The notes under the pieces were generated by a model. It saw only the letters and a list, made by a program, of their open reading frames with translations, was not told where the DNA came from and searched no databases. The position numbers and the translations under genes were made by a program. This document shows, in pieces, positions 46,878 to 59,000 of a DNA stretch of 64,000 nt (position 1 is the stretch's first letter; the number at the start of each line of letters is the position of its first letter). Origin of the DNA: Bursaphelenchus xylophilus (Eukaryota; Nematoda; Chromadorea; Rhabditida; Aphelenchoididae); contig CAJFCV020000005.1 in NCBI GenBank assembly GCA_904066235.2, forward strand, positions 11,403,501 through 11,467,500, in the 5' to 3' direction.

Positions 46878-47225
46878 CAGAGATTGCCACGGCTCCGGAG
46901 CCGGAAATTTTGGGTGCGCCTCCGGCTCCTGAGCCCAAAGTCGGAGCCAGGCTTCTCAGCGTTCAGAAAAGTAAAAATTTCGTGATCCTGTTAAACCAAT
47001 TTGCTTCAAAAATACTGGGAAGGATGTGTTGCGTACGACTTGGCTGCAAAAACGTTGGCTATTTGACCACAGGGCACTAATAACTTTTATTTTCGAAAAA
47101 ATATTTTTAAAAAAATTTTGCACGGAGCCGGGAGCCGGAGCCGGAGCTGCAAGTTTGGCCTTGGCTCCGGCTCTGGGAGCTAAGAGCCGGAGCCGGAGCC
47201 AAAATTTTGACCGTGGCAATCTCTG
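46878..47225. mobile_element. Family H2 hAT-like MITE
   Basis: Perfect 8-bp duplication GTGAGTAC (46870-46877, 47226-47233), ends CAGAGATTGCCACGG and CCGTGGCAATCTCTG. It is inserted in the core of a diverged family C element (about 46600-46869). Confidence 0.9.
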
Positions 47226-47244
47226 GTGAGTACTACTAGTTGTT

Positions 47245-47650
47245 CCTTCAAGATGCACTGTGCGAAAGCGAAAAAATGCCCATGCATTTTATGAAAATGA
47301 TAAAATTTGTTTTTTCTTTCGCACAGTGCATTTTAATTTTTTTTAACGCTTGTCGCCAACGCACAGTGCATTTTTTTCTCTTCGCACCGTGCAAACCACA
47401 AAAAGCCAAGTTTCATCAAACAGCAATGTCTGCACAGTGCGCCGTTGTGCCAGAAGTTTGTCGCGCCGCGCCATGCAAAATTCACGGTGCGCTGCGACCC
47501 CGCACGGTGCAAAAAGATCGTTTTCAAAAGGGCAAACAATGCACAGTGCGTTCTTCTCGCGCACTCCGCCAAATTTTTATCGTGCGACATCTCGTCGCAA
47601 CTCCGAATTCATGCGCGCGCACGGTACGAAAACATGTCAAGGCTATTTGG
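47245..47650. mobile_element. Family E element
   Basis: Left end GATGCACTGTGCGAAAGC and CATGCATTTTATGAAAATG, many GCACNGTGC palindromes. The right border is unclear. Confidence 0.55.
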
Positions 47651-47769
47651 CTCGAATAGTAAGAGTATTTCAAAGTATAGAAAATCAGTTATTCCCACCC
47701 AAAACCGGCGATAAAATGAAATGTAGAGGAATAATCTACGGTTCGTATTCCCTCCGTTACCATTCACAG

Positions 47770-48157
47770 TAGACTAGACTTTAACGCCCCCAATGAACTT
47801 TTCCCGGAGCCCGCGTTCCGAACGTATAATCTCATCCGAAAGGTGGGCTCGTCGACATTTTGTACTCCGATCCGAGTGAACAGAGAGCAGAGACCATCGG
47901 GAAATTGGATAATAAAAAACAACGAGCTAATCGACCGTGCCTTTTCCGAATACCGTAGCCGCGGCGCGTGGATAGACGAATGACATTCCGAAAATTTCGA
48001 ACCGCACGTCGGCGATGCTCCCTTCAGAGGAGTGCGAAATATCAAAACGTGCAGAAATTTAGACGCCCAGACATACCGGCTACAATTCGACAAACTCGAA
48101 AGATTTGACAAGCAAAGTGCACGTGGCGTCGCGGCCCTTGTGGCCAACCATTTATAG
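47770..48157 (+). pseudogene. Coding-like exon with one in-frame stop
   Basis: After an acceptor-like TTACCATTCACAG, one frame runs about 128 codons to TAG at 48155, broken only by TGA at 47981-47983. It reads RLDFNAPNELF, KNNELIDRAFSEYRSRG, then after the stop HSENFEPHVGDAP and KLERFDKQSARGVAAL. GC content and codon pattern are unlike the repeats around it. No family recognised; it may be a decayed transposon or host exon. Confidence 0.4.
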
Positions 48158-48511
48158 CTGATATTTAGGGATTAGAAGTTACGATTTTTTTTACCGTAAT
48201 CTGCGTAGTGTGATAGAAATTTTGGCAACAACCTGGTACAGATAAGTACAGGAATCTGTTGAACTCATCTACCGCTTTGAAAGCTATAAGAATTTGTGTT
48301 TACAAGCTAAGTACTTCTATGGACGATTTTAGGAAAAATCATCCACGGAAAAGGAACGCAGCGGCTTGGGTGGGCGAAAATTCGACGAACCATTGGGCCC
48401 GGAGAAAATTGTAACCGTCGCCGGATGTCTGAGGTACATTTTCGATACGCTGGAAGAGATTTATGTCAATGGGACCACCGAAGTTAAAGGGTGACATTTT
48501 TTTGAATTTTA

Positions 48512-49157
48512 CCAGGAAAGTACTTCTATGGGGTATGAAGTTACAGGCCGAGATGCACATATGTCAAAAAATCGTAAAACTGGCAGGCCAGGAGAAGAAT
48601 TGAAGTTGAGGATCGACCGGTCGAGGAAGACGAGAAGACAAAGAGAAGGAGTCTTTATTGGACACACAGAAGGAAAAAGTGATTTAAAATGATGAGATCC
48701 GTATCTTTTATAGTGAATTGGAGAACTTATGCAAATTTGGGGCTTAGCGCCAACAAATCGTAAAAATTTTCTGATTCAGAATATGTAAAACGTAGCTGCC
48801 CAATTTTGGTTTGTAAAGGCGAAAAAACCCTCAGAACGTTTCTTGCAACCACGAAAATGCCCATTTTTACATTGAAACTACTTATTTTAAAAGGTGCAGT
48901 ATTAATCAAATTAGATTTTTAAAGGCTTGTTGATGCGCCAGGGTTTACTTTAGCTCAAAACAAAGCTTCTGAATTGATAAAAAATGGGTCGAGGAGGCAT
49001 TTGCGTGGTGCTGCAAGGAAAGTTCTGATGATTTTTTCGCCCCTACAAACTAAAATTGGGCGGCTAACTTTTACATATTCTGAATCAGAAAAATTTTGTG
49101 ATTTTTGATATATTTTTCAACCAGTAACTTCATACCCCATAGAAGTACTTTCCTTGT
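48512..49157. mobile_element. Family G foldback split by an LTR-like insertion
   Basis: Left end AGGAAAGTACTTCTATGGGG, right end inverse at 49135-49157. Arms share CTGATTCAGAATATGTAAA. The insertion at 48581-48755 interrupts the left arm. Confidence 0.75.
48581..48755 (-). mobile_element. LTR-like element with 10-bp direct flank
   Basis: On the minus strand it starts TGTTGGCGCTAAGCC, has TATAAAAG, then AATAAAGACTCC and CGACCGGTCG, and ends CTGGCCTGCCA. The host sequence AATCGTAAAA is present on both sides (48570-48579, 48756-48765). Related to 42257-42475. Confidence 0.6.
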
Positions 49158-49722
49158 TAAAAAAATGGTAAAAAATGCCTGGCCAACCTAATGGTGGCAA
49201 GTCAAGCCACTTATACCCCAGGAAACGTATAATTTGCAACCTCTAACTCTCTAACTGCCAGATCCATCGCTTGAATTTCCTAAGCAAATTTTGGCTGATA
49301 TCTAAATATGTCCGCAGAAATGACTCCATGGTAAATTCTGCGGACTTCTACGCTATCACTCTTTCGCATCTCGCTGTTGAAAAATCGATCCCCTTAAAAC
49401 TACAAATAATTTGATTTTCATGCCATTTTCTCCTCCATCTCGCACAAATTTGCAGAAATACGCGACGAAATATGTTATGATCTGGATACGTTCCCCTTGT
49501 TTGCACGAAACATCAATTATGTTTGGGTGGCATTTCTCTTGTCCTTTGGTCCACCGTGACCCAGAGTCCAAAAGGTCACATGTTCAAGGCCAATGAATTG
49601 GGTCGTGGTAAAAGCAAGCTGTTTATCACTTCAGCGACTCGATAGACAACTTAAACAAAAAAGCGAATCGGCGTAGCGACAGAGGGCTCATTATTTTTTC
49701 CAACAGACTGGTATTAAACAGC
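49158..49722. other. No gene recognised; family B end near 49690
   Basis: Unique sequence with frames lacking domains. 49605-49712 holds a family B core remnant and right end (GGGCTCATTATTTTTTCCAAC). Confidence 0.4.
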
Positions 49723-49724
49723 AG

Positions 49725-50232
49725 GGGAAGTACTCCAAATGAGACGCTCAGATTTTGATGACACTTGCCACAATTTAGATTATAAAGGGAAGTACCCCAA
49801 GGGCGACGCTCAGATTTTCTTTAAATTTTGCACACACGTTGGGCATGGACTAGATACCAATTACTGAAAGTTTAAGCTCGCGCTTGACAAACATCGCCGA
49901 GATATTCAACGATCTTTGCCGCCGAGAGAGCATGCTAAATGCGGAGAGTGGTCAGAAAGAAAAACACTTTTTGGCCATAACTTTGTTAGCTTCGTGCGGA
50001 AAAAAATTATTTTTTGTAGAAACATTATACTTTACGGTAGAAATAGATATGAAACTTTTTGTGCCAAAATTCGGGAAAAAGTCTTAAATTCTCGACGACT
50101 TTTTATCTAAAAATCTCAGTGGTTTCTGCAAAGAGCAAGCTAGGATTCTCTATATATTTTAGAAAAAAATATTCTAAATTTGTGGTAAGTTTCATCAAAA
50201 TCTAAGGGTCCCACTAGGGCACTTCCCTTGTA
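49725..50232. mobile_element. Family C element, left part duplicated
   Basis: Two left ends in tandem (AGGGGAAGTACTCC at 49726 and GGGAAGTACCCC at 49780), then the normal core and a right end GGGCACTTCCCTTGTA. Confidence 0.65.
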
Positions 50233-50575
50233 AGTCTAGGACATATGGGAGACTCCTAGCTGGCGCTTTGGAAAAGGCTAAAAAGTGTTTTCCACAACCG
50301 AGATTTTTAGGTTGAAAGTTGGCCATAGAGAGGAATTATTCTACAAAGAAAAAAAAATTTCCACGTCAAACTGCTAGATACGGCTATGTTTTTCTCGGAC
50401 CGCTCTCTGCGTTTCGCGTACTCTCTCGGCCACAAATATCATTTCATATCTCGGCTCTCCCTGTAACGCGCGAGCCAAAACTTTCAGCGATTCATACCTG
50501 GCCTATGACAGTAACACACGCCAAATTTAAAGAAAATCTTACCGTCGCAATTGGAGCTCTTCCACGACAAACAAA
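50233..50575. repeat. Diverged family C remnant
   Basis: Repeats the family order (AACCGAGATTTTTAGGTTG, GACCGCTCTCTGCG, CTCTCGGCC) at lower identity and lacks a clean left end. Confidence 0.5.
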
Positions 50576-51012
50576 AACGCGATTGGCGAGCGCTAAACCG
50601 CGAAAACAATCGCATTCGGCGCCCTGTTTGCGGAACCTTGTACTTTAAGAGCTCGGCGCTGCATCGCGTTGAAAAGGACCAAAAAGCGGCGAGATAAGGA
50701 TAATGAGAGGAGATAAGCCCAGACACTTTTCGAACGGGATTCTAACCACACAGATCGACCCAACTTTCGGACACAAATTTCATGCGACTTCGACGCTGAA
50801 GAATTGCGACTTTTTTGCACAATGCGGCTCAGAGACGGCGACAAATCTTTAAGCGAAAGTTGGCTTTCGTCCAGATATTTATAGGGAAAATTATTTTAAA
50901 TTCAAGACATCGTCTATGCAATGATCACGTATCTTTGGATACCAATCTCAATGCGGATTTCGGTAGGGATATGACCTATATTAACTCCATGATATCAGTC
51001 TGTCGGAAAAAT

Positions 51013-51130
51013 ACAGTAGGTGACCAGATCCAGTCACAAAAAACGTACTATTTTGCATCCGGGAAACATCAAAAATGTGGCAAAATGCTTCCCTCTCCAG
51101 GTGAAAAAACCCCGTTTTGAAGGGCGCGCC
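51013..51130. mobile_element. Half family A MITE
   Basis: Left half only: CAGTAGGTGACCAGATCC through GGGCGCGCCC. Preceded by a family B end (TATCAGTCTGTCGGAAAAAT). Confidence 0.65.
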
Positions 51131-52009
51131 CTCAATGGCTAACAATTTTATTGTATTTGCAATTATTTTATGAAAAGCTACAGGCGTAATACATATCAAC
51201 AACAAAGAAAGACCCAAATAACAAGGACACTGTAAACTTCTCGTTATTTCCACCCTTAGAGCGGTTCCCACGCCGCAAAAATCGCGATCCAAGCTAGCAG
51301 TACTGGCCTTTTATAAAGCCGCCATGACGCTTTGACCACTTCGACCACTCGTCAATTACGTACGGCCTTTTGCGACAAAACTTTCATCGTCATACTGTTA
51401 TATATATATAGAACACACAGCGGTCCACTTTGAAAGGTCACGAGGGCGGAACCCGAAACAAATTTATGCTCCAAAAAACATACTGTATTCCAAATAAATA
51501 TTATATTTCAAGTGGGATGGGTCAAGGACCAGAGGGATGGCGTTCTGTAGCTTATCAGTCTGCCGGGAAAATAATGTTGTATCCTTCACTGTGTAAGTGT
51601 GAAGGGCTTGATGTCAGCCAATGTACGATGGATAATAAATATAGGTTTATTATCAGATAGAAATAACAAGAGACAAAACACGGAGATTGCATTCACCGAA
51701 TAATGAAAAATAACCACTGAAGTCCTATTTCTCTTCCGAGCTTCGAGAAGCTTCGAATGAAACGGAATGCCAATACAGTAATCGTTGTTTACGTCTCGGG
51801 ACAAATAATGTGGAGTTGTCGGAGAAAAGTGAGTCTCTAGTCGCGGTTTGCCATGATAACCGATTCCAAGCCGCAACCAATCCACGTTATTTTCCCGACA
51901 GACTGAAATACAGTGGCGGATCTTATCCAGTGGCAAGAAACGTAACATTGCGCTCATTTTTGAGCAAGACCGCAGCGGCGCAGTTGAGAAAAGCTTACGA
52001 CGCAGCGAT
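51131..52009. other. Mostly unique; degenerate family B copies
   Basis: A family B left end at 51555 and an eroded copy about 51795-51907 (right end TTATTTTCCCGACAGACTGA). No gene recognised. Confidence 0.4.
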
Positions 52010-52170
52010 ATCAGTCTGTCGGAAAAATAACGGCGGGTCGTCGCGCCTCGGAATCGCCCATCATCGCTTTGCGACTGCAAGCCGCGACTTGGGATTTGGT
52101 GCGCGATAGCGGCGAGGCGAGACATTTTGCTGCGACGACCCGCCGTTTTTTTTCCGACAGACTGATATTT
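52010..52170. mobile_element. Family B MITE, GCGG-core subtype
   Basis: Ends ATATCAGTCTGTCGGAAAAA and TTTTCCGACAGACTGATAT; core CGGCGGGTCGTCGCGCC. It is inserted in a family E core that resumes at 52171 (CAAATGCACAGTGC). Confidence 0.8.
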
Positions 52171-52860
52171 CAAATGCACAGTGCAAAACCGAAAAAAGTT
52201 GAGTGCACGGTGCAAAAAATCAAGGATGTTTGTGCACGGTTCAGAGCGACAAATGTCCAAGGCACTTTGTGTAAATGCTAATATTAACCAAAAGTTTAAT
52301 TTATGAAGATTTCAAGACCAACTTTATGCAAAGGAACTTAACCTTTCAACAATTCGCATTATAATAACATTCACAAACAATGCCCAAAGCAAAGATTGAA
52401 GAGTAATAAATACAGCATCATTTTATAATTGGATACGACAAAGGCACGACATTATTCGGTTTCATTTAGCAGTGGTCTACCCCACTTGAAAATAAAAGTC
52501 TATTCATAACAACAATAATTAAAGTGCGGTTAAAGTTTCAACGTGCAGAGTAATATGTACCACTAGTCACGTTATAAAGACCCAACATATTCGTATGTCG
52601 CGCGCGAAAATAGAAGTTATCTCGCGTGAAAGTGCATGCCGCGACAAATGTCCAGGCACTTTGTGAAAATGCGAACATTTTCTGCGGCTCTGCACTGTGC
52701 ACGAGCTCGAAAAAACACTTTGCACCGTGCACCCGGTCCAAAAGTGCGTTCGCACAGTGCATTTTGAACATTTTCCCACGCTTGTCGCCAATGCACAGTG
52801 CATTTTTCTCTTTTCGCACGGTGCAAACCACAAAAAAACCGTTTGCACTGTGCAAATTTT
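52171..52860. repeat. Family E remnants and family F end
   Basis: E blocks at 52171-52280 and 52640-52860, with GCACNGTGC palindromes; 52563-52640 resembles a family F left end (CACTAGTCACGTTATAAAG). 52281-52560 is unique AT-rich DNA. Confidence 0.5.
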
Positions 52861-52863
52861 TCA

Positions 52864-53454
52864 CAAGGAAAGTACTTTTATGGGGGCTCCTACTTTTTGA
52901 CGGGACATATCTCAAAAAATCAGAAAAAATGCGCTGATCAAGGATATATAAATCTTAGCTGCCCATTTTAGGTTTTTAAGGGTGAAAATGCCCAAAAACT
53001 GGTTTAATTTCCCTACAAAAGGCAGACATTCGAAACGATAAAAAGAGCACTCGATCTCTTCCTTCGGAAGAGAGCGGTGTGGCCGAGTGGTTAGTGTCGT
53101 AGTCTGGGAATCAAGAGGGGGGACGCCGCACAGGTTCGATTTCCCTTTTGGGCTGAATCAACTTTTTTGAAGTTGAAGGTCGGAAAAATAAATTTTTGGG
53201 CCAAGACTGTCTTATTACGTCTTAGAAACTCAATAAACACCATTTTAAGCCAAAATAAAAATTGTAAACCTTTGAAAAAATTAAGCGAAAAGGGGTTTAT
53301 ATAGGACTTTAAGTCAACTTCCGACTGAGTTTTCACCCCTAAAAACCTAAAATGGGCAGCTAGGATTTATATATCCTTGATCAGCACATTTTTTCTGATT
53401 TTTTGAGATTTGTCCCGTCAAAAAGTAGGAGCCCCCATAAGAGTACTTTCCTTG
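52864..53454. mobile_element. Family G foldback carrying a tRNA-like sequence
   Basis: Arms about 52864-52990 and 53335-53454 (AAGGAAAGTACTTTTATGGG and inverse; GGATATATAAATC). Between them lie a CTCTTCCTTCGGAAGAG hairpin, the tRNA-like block and an AT-rich tail. The same plan recurs at 62729-63490. Confidence 0.75.
53073..53150 (+). tRNA. tRNA-derived sequence (not a functional tRNA)
   Basis: Has an A box TGGCCGAGTGG (53080-53090) and a B box GGTTCGATT (53133-53141) at the spacing of a long-variable-arm tRNA (Leu/Ser type). The acceptor stem and T stem do not pair properly, and no clear anticodon stem is visible. It is best read as a tRNA-derived relic that may still recruit RNA polymerase III. 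Confidence 0.5.
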
Positions 53455-53459
53455 TCAGA

Positions 53460-53740
53460 AAAACCCACGTTTTCGATGCACGGTGCAAAGCCGAAAAAAG
53501 TTGAAATGCACGGTGCAAAATGGCTCTTTTTTGTGCACAGTGCGGAGCATGACAAATAATCAATGCATTTTATGAAAATACATACTATTAGCATTTTCAT
53601 AAAGTGCATGGACATTCGCTTGAAAAAACATATGCACTGTGCAGTTGATTTTTTTTGCACCGTAGGAGGCACGACAAAAATTATTTTCACAAAATGCATG
53701 GACAATTTGTCACGGTCCGCACTGTGCACAAAAAACACAA
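53460..53740. mobile_element. Family E fragments
   Basis: GCACGGTGC and GCACTGTGC palindromes with outer words AATGCATTTTATGAAAATAC and TTAGCATTTTCATAAAGTGC; two partial copies back to back. Confidence 0.55.
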
Positions 53741-54077
53741 AATAGTTTCTTTTTTGAATGGTAAAGGACGAAGGCTGGGAAACATTGAAATACGTGTCAT
53801 TCCACATTCTCAGTTGATGAGCCATAAAAATTTGTAGTCAAAATCTTGTGTTCTTTTTTTTTGTATTCGCACTGAAATTATGAAACTACCGCCGTTTTAA
53901 TAAACGTAATAATTACTGTGCTGTAACAATTCACGAGTTCATTCAACTAACTATTTTTGACATTCAACATTTTATCGAGTTACTGTAGTGATGAAGAAAT
54001 TCATTGTTACTTGAGACCAACTGCTCTTCGGTCTTTATTGTACATGGAATTTTATTAACAAGGGAATTTTATGTGCT
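53741..54077. other. No gene recognised
   Basis: Unique AT-rich DNA. Confidence 0.4.
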
Positions 54078-54523
54078 TAAAAGTACCACAAGTGCGACGC
54101 TCAGATTTTCTTTAAATTTTGCACACACTTCGGGCACGGACTAAACATCAATTCCTGAAAGTTTTAGCTCTCGCTTTACCAGCACCGCCAAGATATTGAA
54201 CGATCTTTGCCGCAGAAACAGTACGCTAAACGCGGATAGCGCTCAGAGAAAAAAAATTTTTGCCCATATCTTTTCTAGTTTCGCTCAGAAAAAAAAAATG
54301 ATTTTTTTGTGGAACCATTACTCTTTACGGTAAAAATAGGCATGAAACTTTTCGTGCCGAAATTCGGCAAAAAGTCTCAAATTTTCGCCGACATTCGATC
54401 TCAAAATCTCGGTTGTTTCTGTAAAGCGCGAGATAGGATTCACACATATCTTTTAGAAAAAATTGTTCTAAATTTGTGCCAAGTTTCGTCAAAATCTGAG
54501 CGTCGTACTTGGGTACCTTCTCC
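54078..54523. mobile_element. Family C palindromic element
   Basis: Left end AAAGTACCACAAGTGCGACG, right end CGTCGTACTTGGGTACCTT, full core with TTTACGGTAAAAATAGG. Confidence 0.7.
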
Positions 54524-55276
54524 CTGAAAAAGTGTGTGTAAAATTTAGATTACTTCTTTCCATGACGTATGCAAGATTCGGCTCTGATTTCTAATAAAAA
54601 TGAAAGGATTTATGCAGTGCGCGACAAAATTATAACCGCACTTTGGAAATTTTGGTTTTTTCAACTTTTTTTCAAATTGGGGAAATTTGCCGAAATAATA
54701 TTTTGGCACATGATTCGTAGCATACCAGTGCATATTGGTGCTAAACATGACACACTTCTATTGGCAACCAAAAAAGTTACAGCAATTTCTAAAGTGAGGT
54801 TATAATTTTGTCGCGCACTGTACAAAAAATCAATTTTTTCCGCGCGTAATTACATATTAGAACTATGACCAATGCCCGTTTTTTCCCTCTGACCACTCTC
54901 TGCATTTCGCCAAGGCTCTTGTCGGCAAAGACTGTTCGATAAATCGGCTACTGTAGCAAATCGCAAAAGAAAATTTTCGATCAGTGATACGGTACACATG
55001 TCCAACTTCAAAACCGAGGGAAAATCTAATAAGCGTCGTAATATTTACCTCATCTTTGTCATCGTATACAAACTACAGGCAATGCCAACTACAATTTCAT
55101 TTGTGATAAAATACAAAACATATGCTTCGCCGAGCTATTTATAATGAACCACGCGTTTCGTAATTTGGCTCCAATTTCAAGCGAGGCTAATGAATTAATA
55201 ACTCTTTTATATGTACAACAAACGGTGAAAATAAAAAAGCAATTGACCTGCAAAATATAATGGATTCTTTCCATTA
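54524..55276. other. No gene recognised
   Basis: Mostly unique. 54590-54800 may be a small foldback (TTATAACC at both ends). 54840-55045 has family C-like words. Confidence 0.35.
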
Positions 55277-55498
55277 CAGTGACAGTGACGGACCTGATCC
55301 AGTGGCAAAAAAAACGTTCCATTTTCATCCGGGAAGCATCAAAAATGTGGCAAAATGCTTTCCTAAACAACGGAAAAAACTTTGATTTGAAGGGCGCGCC
55401 CTTTCCCTTACGAAAAGGGCGGCGTTTTGCCACATTTTTGATACTTCCCGGAGGCAAATATTACGTTTTGTTTTGCCACTGGATCAGGTCCTTCACTG
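55277..55498. mobile_element. Family A foldback MITE
   Basis: TA-flanked (55275-55276, 55499-55500), ends CAGTGACAGTGACGGACC and GGATCAGGTCCTTCACTG, GGGCGCGCCC near the centre. Confidence 0.8.
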
Positions 55499-55578
55499 TA
55501 TTAGCATTTTCATGAATCATGGATTGTGTGCCGCGGTCTGAAATTCCCAGCCTTGGCACTTTTTTTTCTCCTCAAAAT

Positions 55579-55860
55579 ATCAGTCTGTCGGGAAAATAAC
55601 GGCGGATTGTCGCAGAAAAATGTCTCGCCTCGCCGCTATCGCGCACCAAATCCCCAGCCGCGGCTTTCGGTCGCAGAGCGATGATGGGCGATTCCAAGGC
55701 GCGACGATCCGCCGTTATTTTCCCGACAGACTGATAAGAACCATTGCTTTTCAAATCTGAGTTTTTTTTCACTTGGAGAGGGAGGTATTTTGCCACATTT
55801 TTTGATGCTTCCTGGTACGTTTTTTGCAACTGGATCAGGACCCTACTGTATTGGACTTTT
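55579..55860. mobile_element. Family B MITE followed by half family A
   Basis: 55579-55735 is a GCGG-core family B copy with intact TATCAG...CTGATA ends. 55750-55850 is the right half of a family A copy ending GGATCAGGACCCTACTG/TA. Confidence 0.75.
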
Positions 55861-56000
55861 TCCATTATTTTTCCGAAATTTCCAGATTAACTTACTGCCC
55901 GCAAAAACCCTAAATTGCAAAAAAAAAAAAAAATTATGTTTTTCATTTTCAGCGACGATTTCTTTTACCACAAAAACCCATTCCAATCCTTTTATTAATC

Positions 56001-56006
56001 TTTATT
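56001..56006 (-). terminator. Polyadenylation signal of G-alpha
   Basis: AATAAA on the minus strand directly after the stop codon, giving a very short 3' UTR; another AATAAA lies at about 55990. Confidence 0.5.
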
Positions 56007-56007
56007 T

Positions 56008-59000
56008 TTACACCATTCCAGTCTCTTTCAAGTTCTGTGTGACGATTCGATCCAGCACGGCGTCGAACAATTTCTGGACTTGTTTCGTATCCGTGGCGCA
56101 AGTCTCGTGCACATAGAGGGAGTTGGGGTTTCTATAGACCTTCTCGAAACGGGATCGGATAAATTTTATGGCATTTTCGTAGTCCATTCCACCTAAAAAT
56201 TGCATAAATTTTAAAGGGGACAAAAAATTTTTACAAGGAGAATTCTCCAAAGGGCGACACTCAGATTTTGATGAAACTTGGCACAAATTTTGAAAGTTTT
56301 TTTTCTATGCCAAGCGACTCTCGCGCTTTGCAGAGAGACCGGTATTTTTTTACCAAAAATTGGCAAAAAATGAAATTTTTTTTTTAAATTTTTTTTTTCG
56401 AATTTAGACATCAAAAGTTTCATGCCAATTTCTACCGCCAAGGACAATGTTTCCACAAAAAATCAATTTTTTCCTCGCAAAACTGGCAAAGATATAGATC
56501 AAAAAAGTGTTCCTTCTCTGACCGCACTCAGCCTTTCGCGTGTTCTTTCGGCCTTAGAAATTGTTGAATATCTCGGCTGTTTCTTCAAAGCGAGGGCTAA
56601 AATTTTCAGGAGTTTCTATGTGGCCTATTCGGAACGTGTGTGCAAAATTTTAGAAAAATTTGAGCGTTGCACTTGGGGGTACTTCTCTTGTTAATAAATT
56701 CGTACAAAAAACCGGAAAAACTTTTTAAAATTTTAAAAAAACCTGTTACAACTCACCAGGATATTGTTTGTAAAGGACTGTTAGTGGAACTTTTTTGATT
56801 TTTTCTCGGAATAAATCAATTTTATTCAAGAATAATATTGTTGATGTCTTTAGGAAACACTTGTTGTTTACCGACTCCTCAAAGACTTGGAGCGCTTCGA
56901 CCAGTCGATTCTGAAATTTTTTTTATCGATTTTTTACAATATCCTTTTTGAGTGCCTACAGTTTCGTTGTCCTCGCGACAAGTCTGATCGTATTCACTGA
57001 TGGCCGCCACAAATAGTAACCCGTTCACATTGTCGAAGAAATGAATCCATTTTCGGCGTTCGGAGCGCTGCCCGCCAACGTCGTATATTCTGGAAAAGAC
57101 ATGAGTTCAATGGATTTTAAAAAGTTTGTTTTTCATCAGTCTGTCGGGAAAATAGTGAGCACTCTGTCGCTTCGAAAATCGTCACCGAGAAAATAAATTT
57201 TGGTATACGGTGTCGCGGTCTGAGCAGAATTTTCGGCCATAAGAAATTCCCAGGACTTTTTGCCGCCTTTTGTCAGTCTGTCGGGAAAATAATCGGCACA
57301 GCGACAAATACTCACTATTTCCCCGACAAAGTGAAACAATTTGCCTTACTAATCAACATCCAAATATCGCCCAAAAAGATTAAGACTTACGCAAAGTTAA
57401 TGTCATTAAATTTAAACTTGAACTCCACGACTCCAGTCGTCGCGACTCGAGCATGGAGAATATCTTGATTGGTCGGTGTGTACGCCGGATCGGCCACTCG
57501 ATCGATACTATCCAAGAAACTAAACAAGTGCTTTTGTGTGAAATCTGACGACTATTTTTGAGCTTACTGTGCCACCGAATCCGAACATTGGAACCGGCTC
57601 CGGTGCTGAAACGCCTCCTTCACGGTCTCATCGGACCACAAACACTTGACGGCGTGTGCAATGTCCTTGGGGAAAGTGAGGAAGTGTTCGTCGTTCTGCG
57701 CGTACCTTTCCACCATCTCGACGTAGCTCTGCAACACTTTAAGGCCGTTAAAATTCAAGGGAGAAGTGCTCAAAATGCGACGCTCAGATTTTGATGAAAC
57801 TTTTATACAGTCATACAGATTTATACAGACAAAAAATCTATGTACAACAAATTTCAAGCGGCAACAACGAATTCCTCGAACTCACCTCGAATGTCGGGTT
57901 ATTTGAGATCAAATTGAGGTCAGGCATTGCTTTGACAATCTCCAGAATTCCCAAAGCAATATTGTTGAAGACAACGGATCGCTTTTGTTCCAGTTCATAC
58001 TTTCCAAATCCGTCGTTGTGAAGAATCCTGAAAGAAAGGGTGGTCTTCAAAAATGAACCGGTCAAAGTGCGAGGCTCAGATTTTTTTTTTTTGAATCTTG
58101 AACACACAGGAACCTTTATACAACTAGCACCAAATGCAGAAGCGGTTCTTCCCCAAACTGCTGCTGAGATTTATATTGAACCAAACGTTGGTTGAAGGTA
58201 GGTTGACATATTCTACCTTTTTTGAGACTTTTTAAATCGGGTGACAAAAATCGCGTTAGAAGGCATCGAAATTCTAGTTGTCAGTCGGCCGGTAAAATAG
58301 GGGTATCGGGTCGTCGCACGTCAAACTGAGATAAGCTAAAACGGTTCGGTGAATGGATTGGCCATTTGCCAAAAAAAAAAGACGCGAAAAAACGTTTTGT
58401 CGGGGAAGAAATGGGGAATTTTTTGGGGCGAGAGAGTACGCTTTTGCGTGTCTTTTTTCTCTCTTTCTTCGCGAAATAGAAGAAGTGTAAAAAACCGATA
58501 GCGGAGAGTCTATTCCGGTCACCGGACTCCTCAGTTTGACGTGTGGCGTACAACGATAAATAATAATAATTTAAAACAAGTAAATGCTTTTGCTTCCTTA
58601 CAATTTCTTGTATTTTGCATACAGTATATGTATCAGCCCGCCAGGAAAATAGCTTAGATTCGTAACGCCTTGGAATCGCCCGTCATCGGCTAGCTGCAGC
58701 AGCAACTTTGGTTTTACCTTTTTTCGACGAGGGGACACATTTTACGACCCGCTACATATTTTCTTGACGGACTGATATTGCACTGTGCACTGCAAATATC
58801 GCTGCGACACTAGCTTCTCCAAACTGCATCTACACGGTTTTGCTCAAAAATTTGCACAGTGCAACTGGCTTTTTTGTGGTTTGCACTGTGCGAAGAGAGA
58901 AAAATGATCTGTGCATTGGCCGCAAGCATTGGAAAAAGTTCAAAATGCAATACGCGAAAGAAGAAAAGGTCCGCGAACCAAAAAAATATCAGTCTGTCGG

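Noticed and set aside
53073..53150. Functional tRNA gene
   Set aside because: Promoter boxes are present, but acceptor, T and anticodon stems do not pair.
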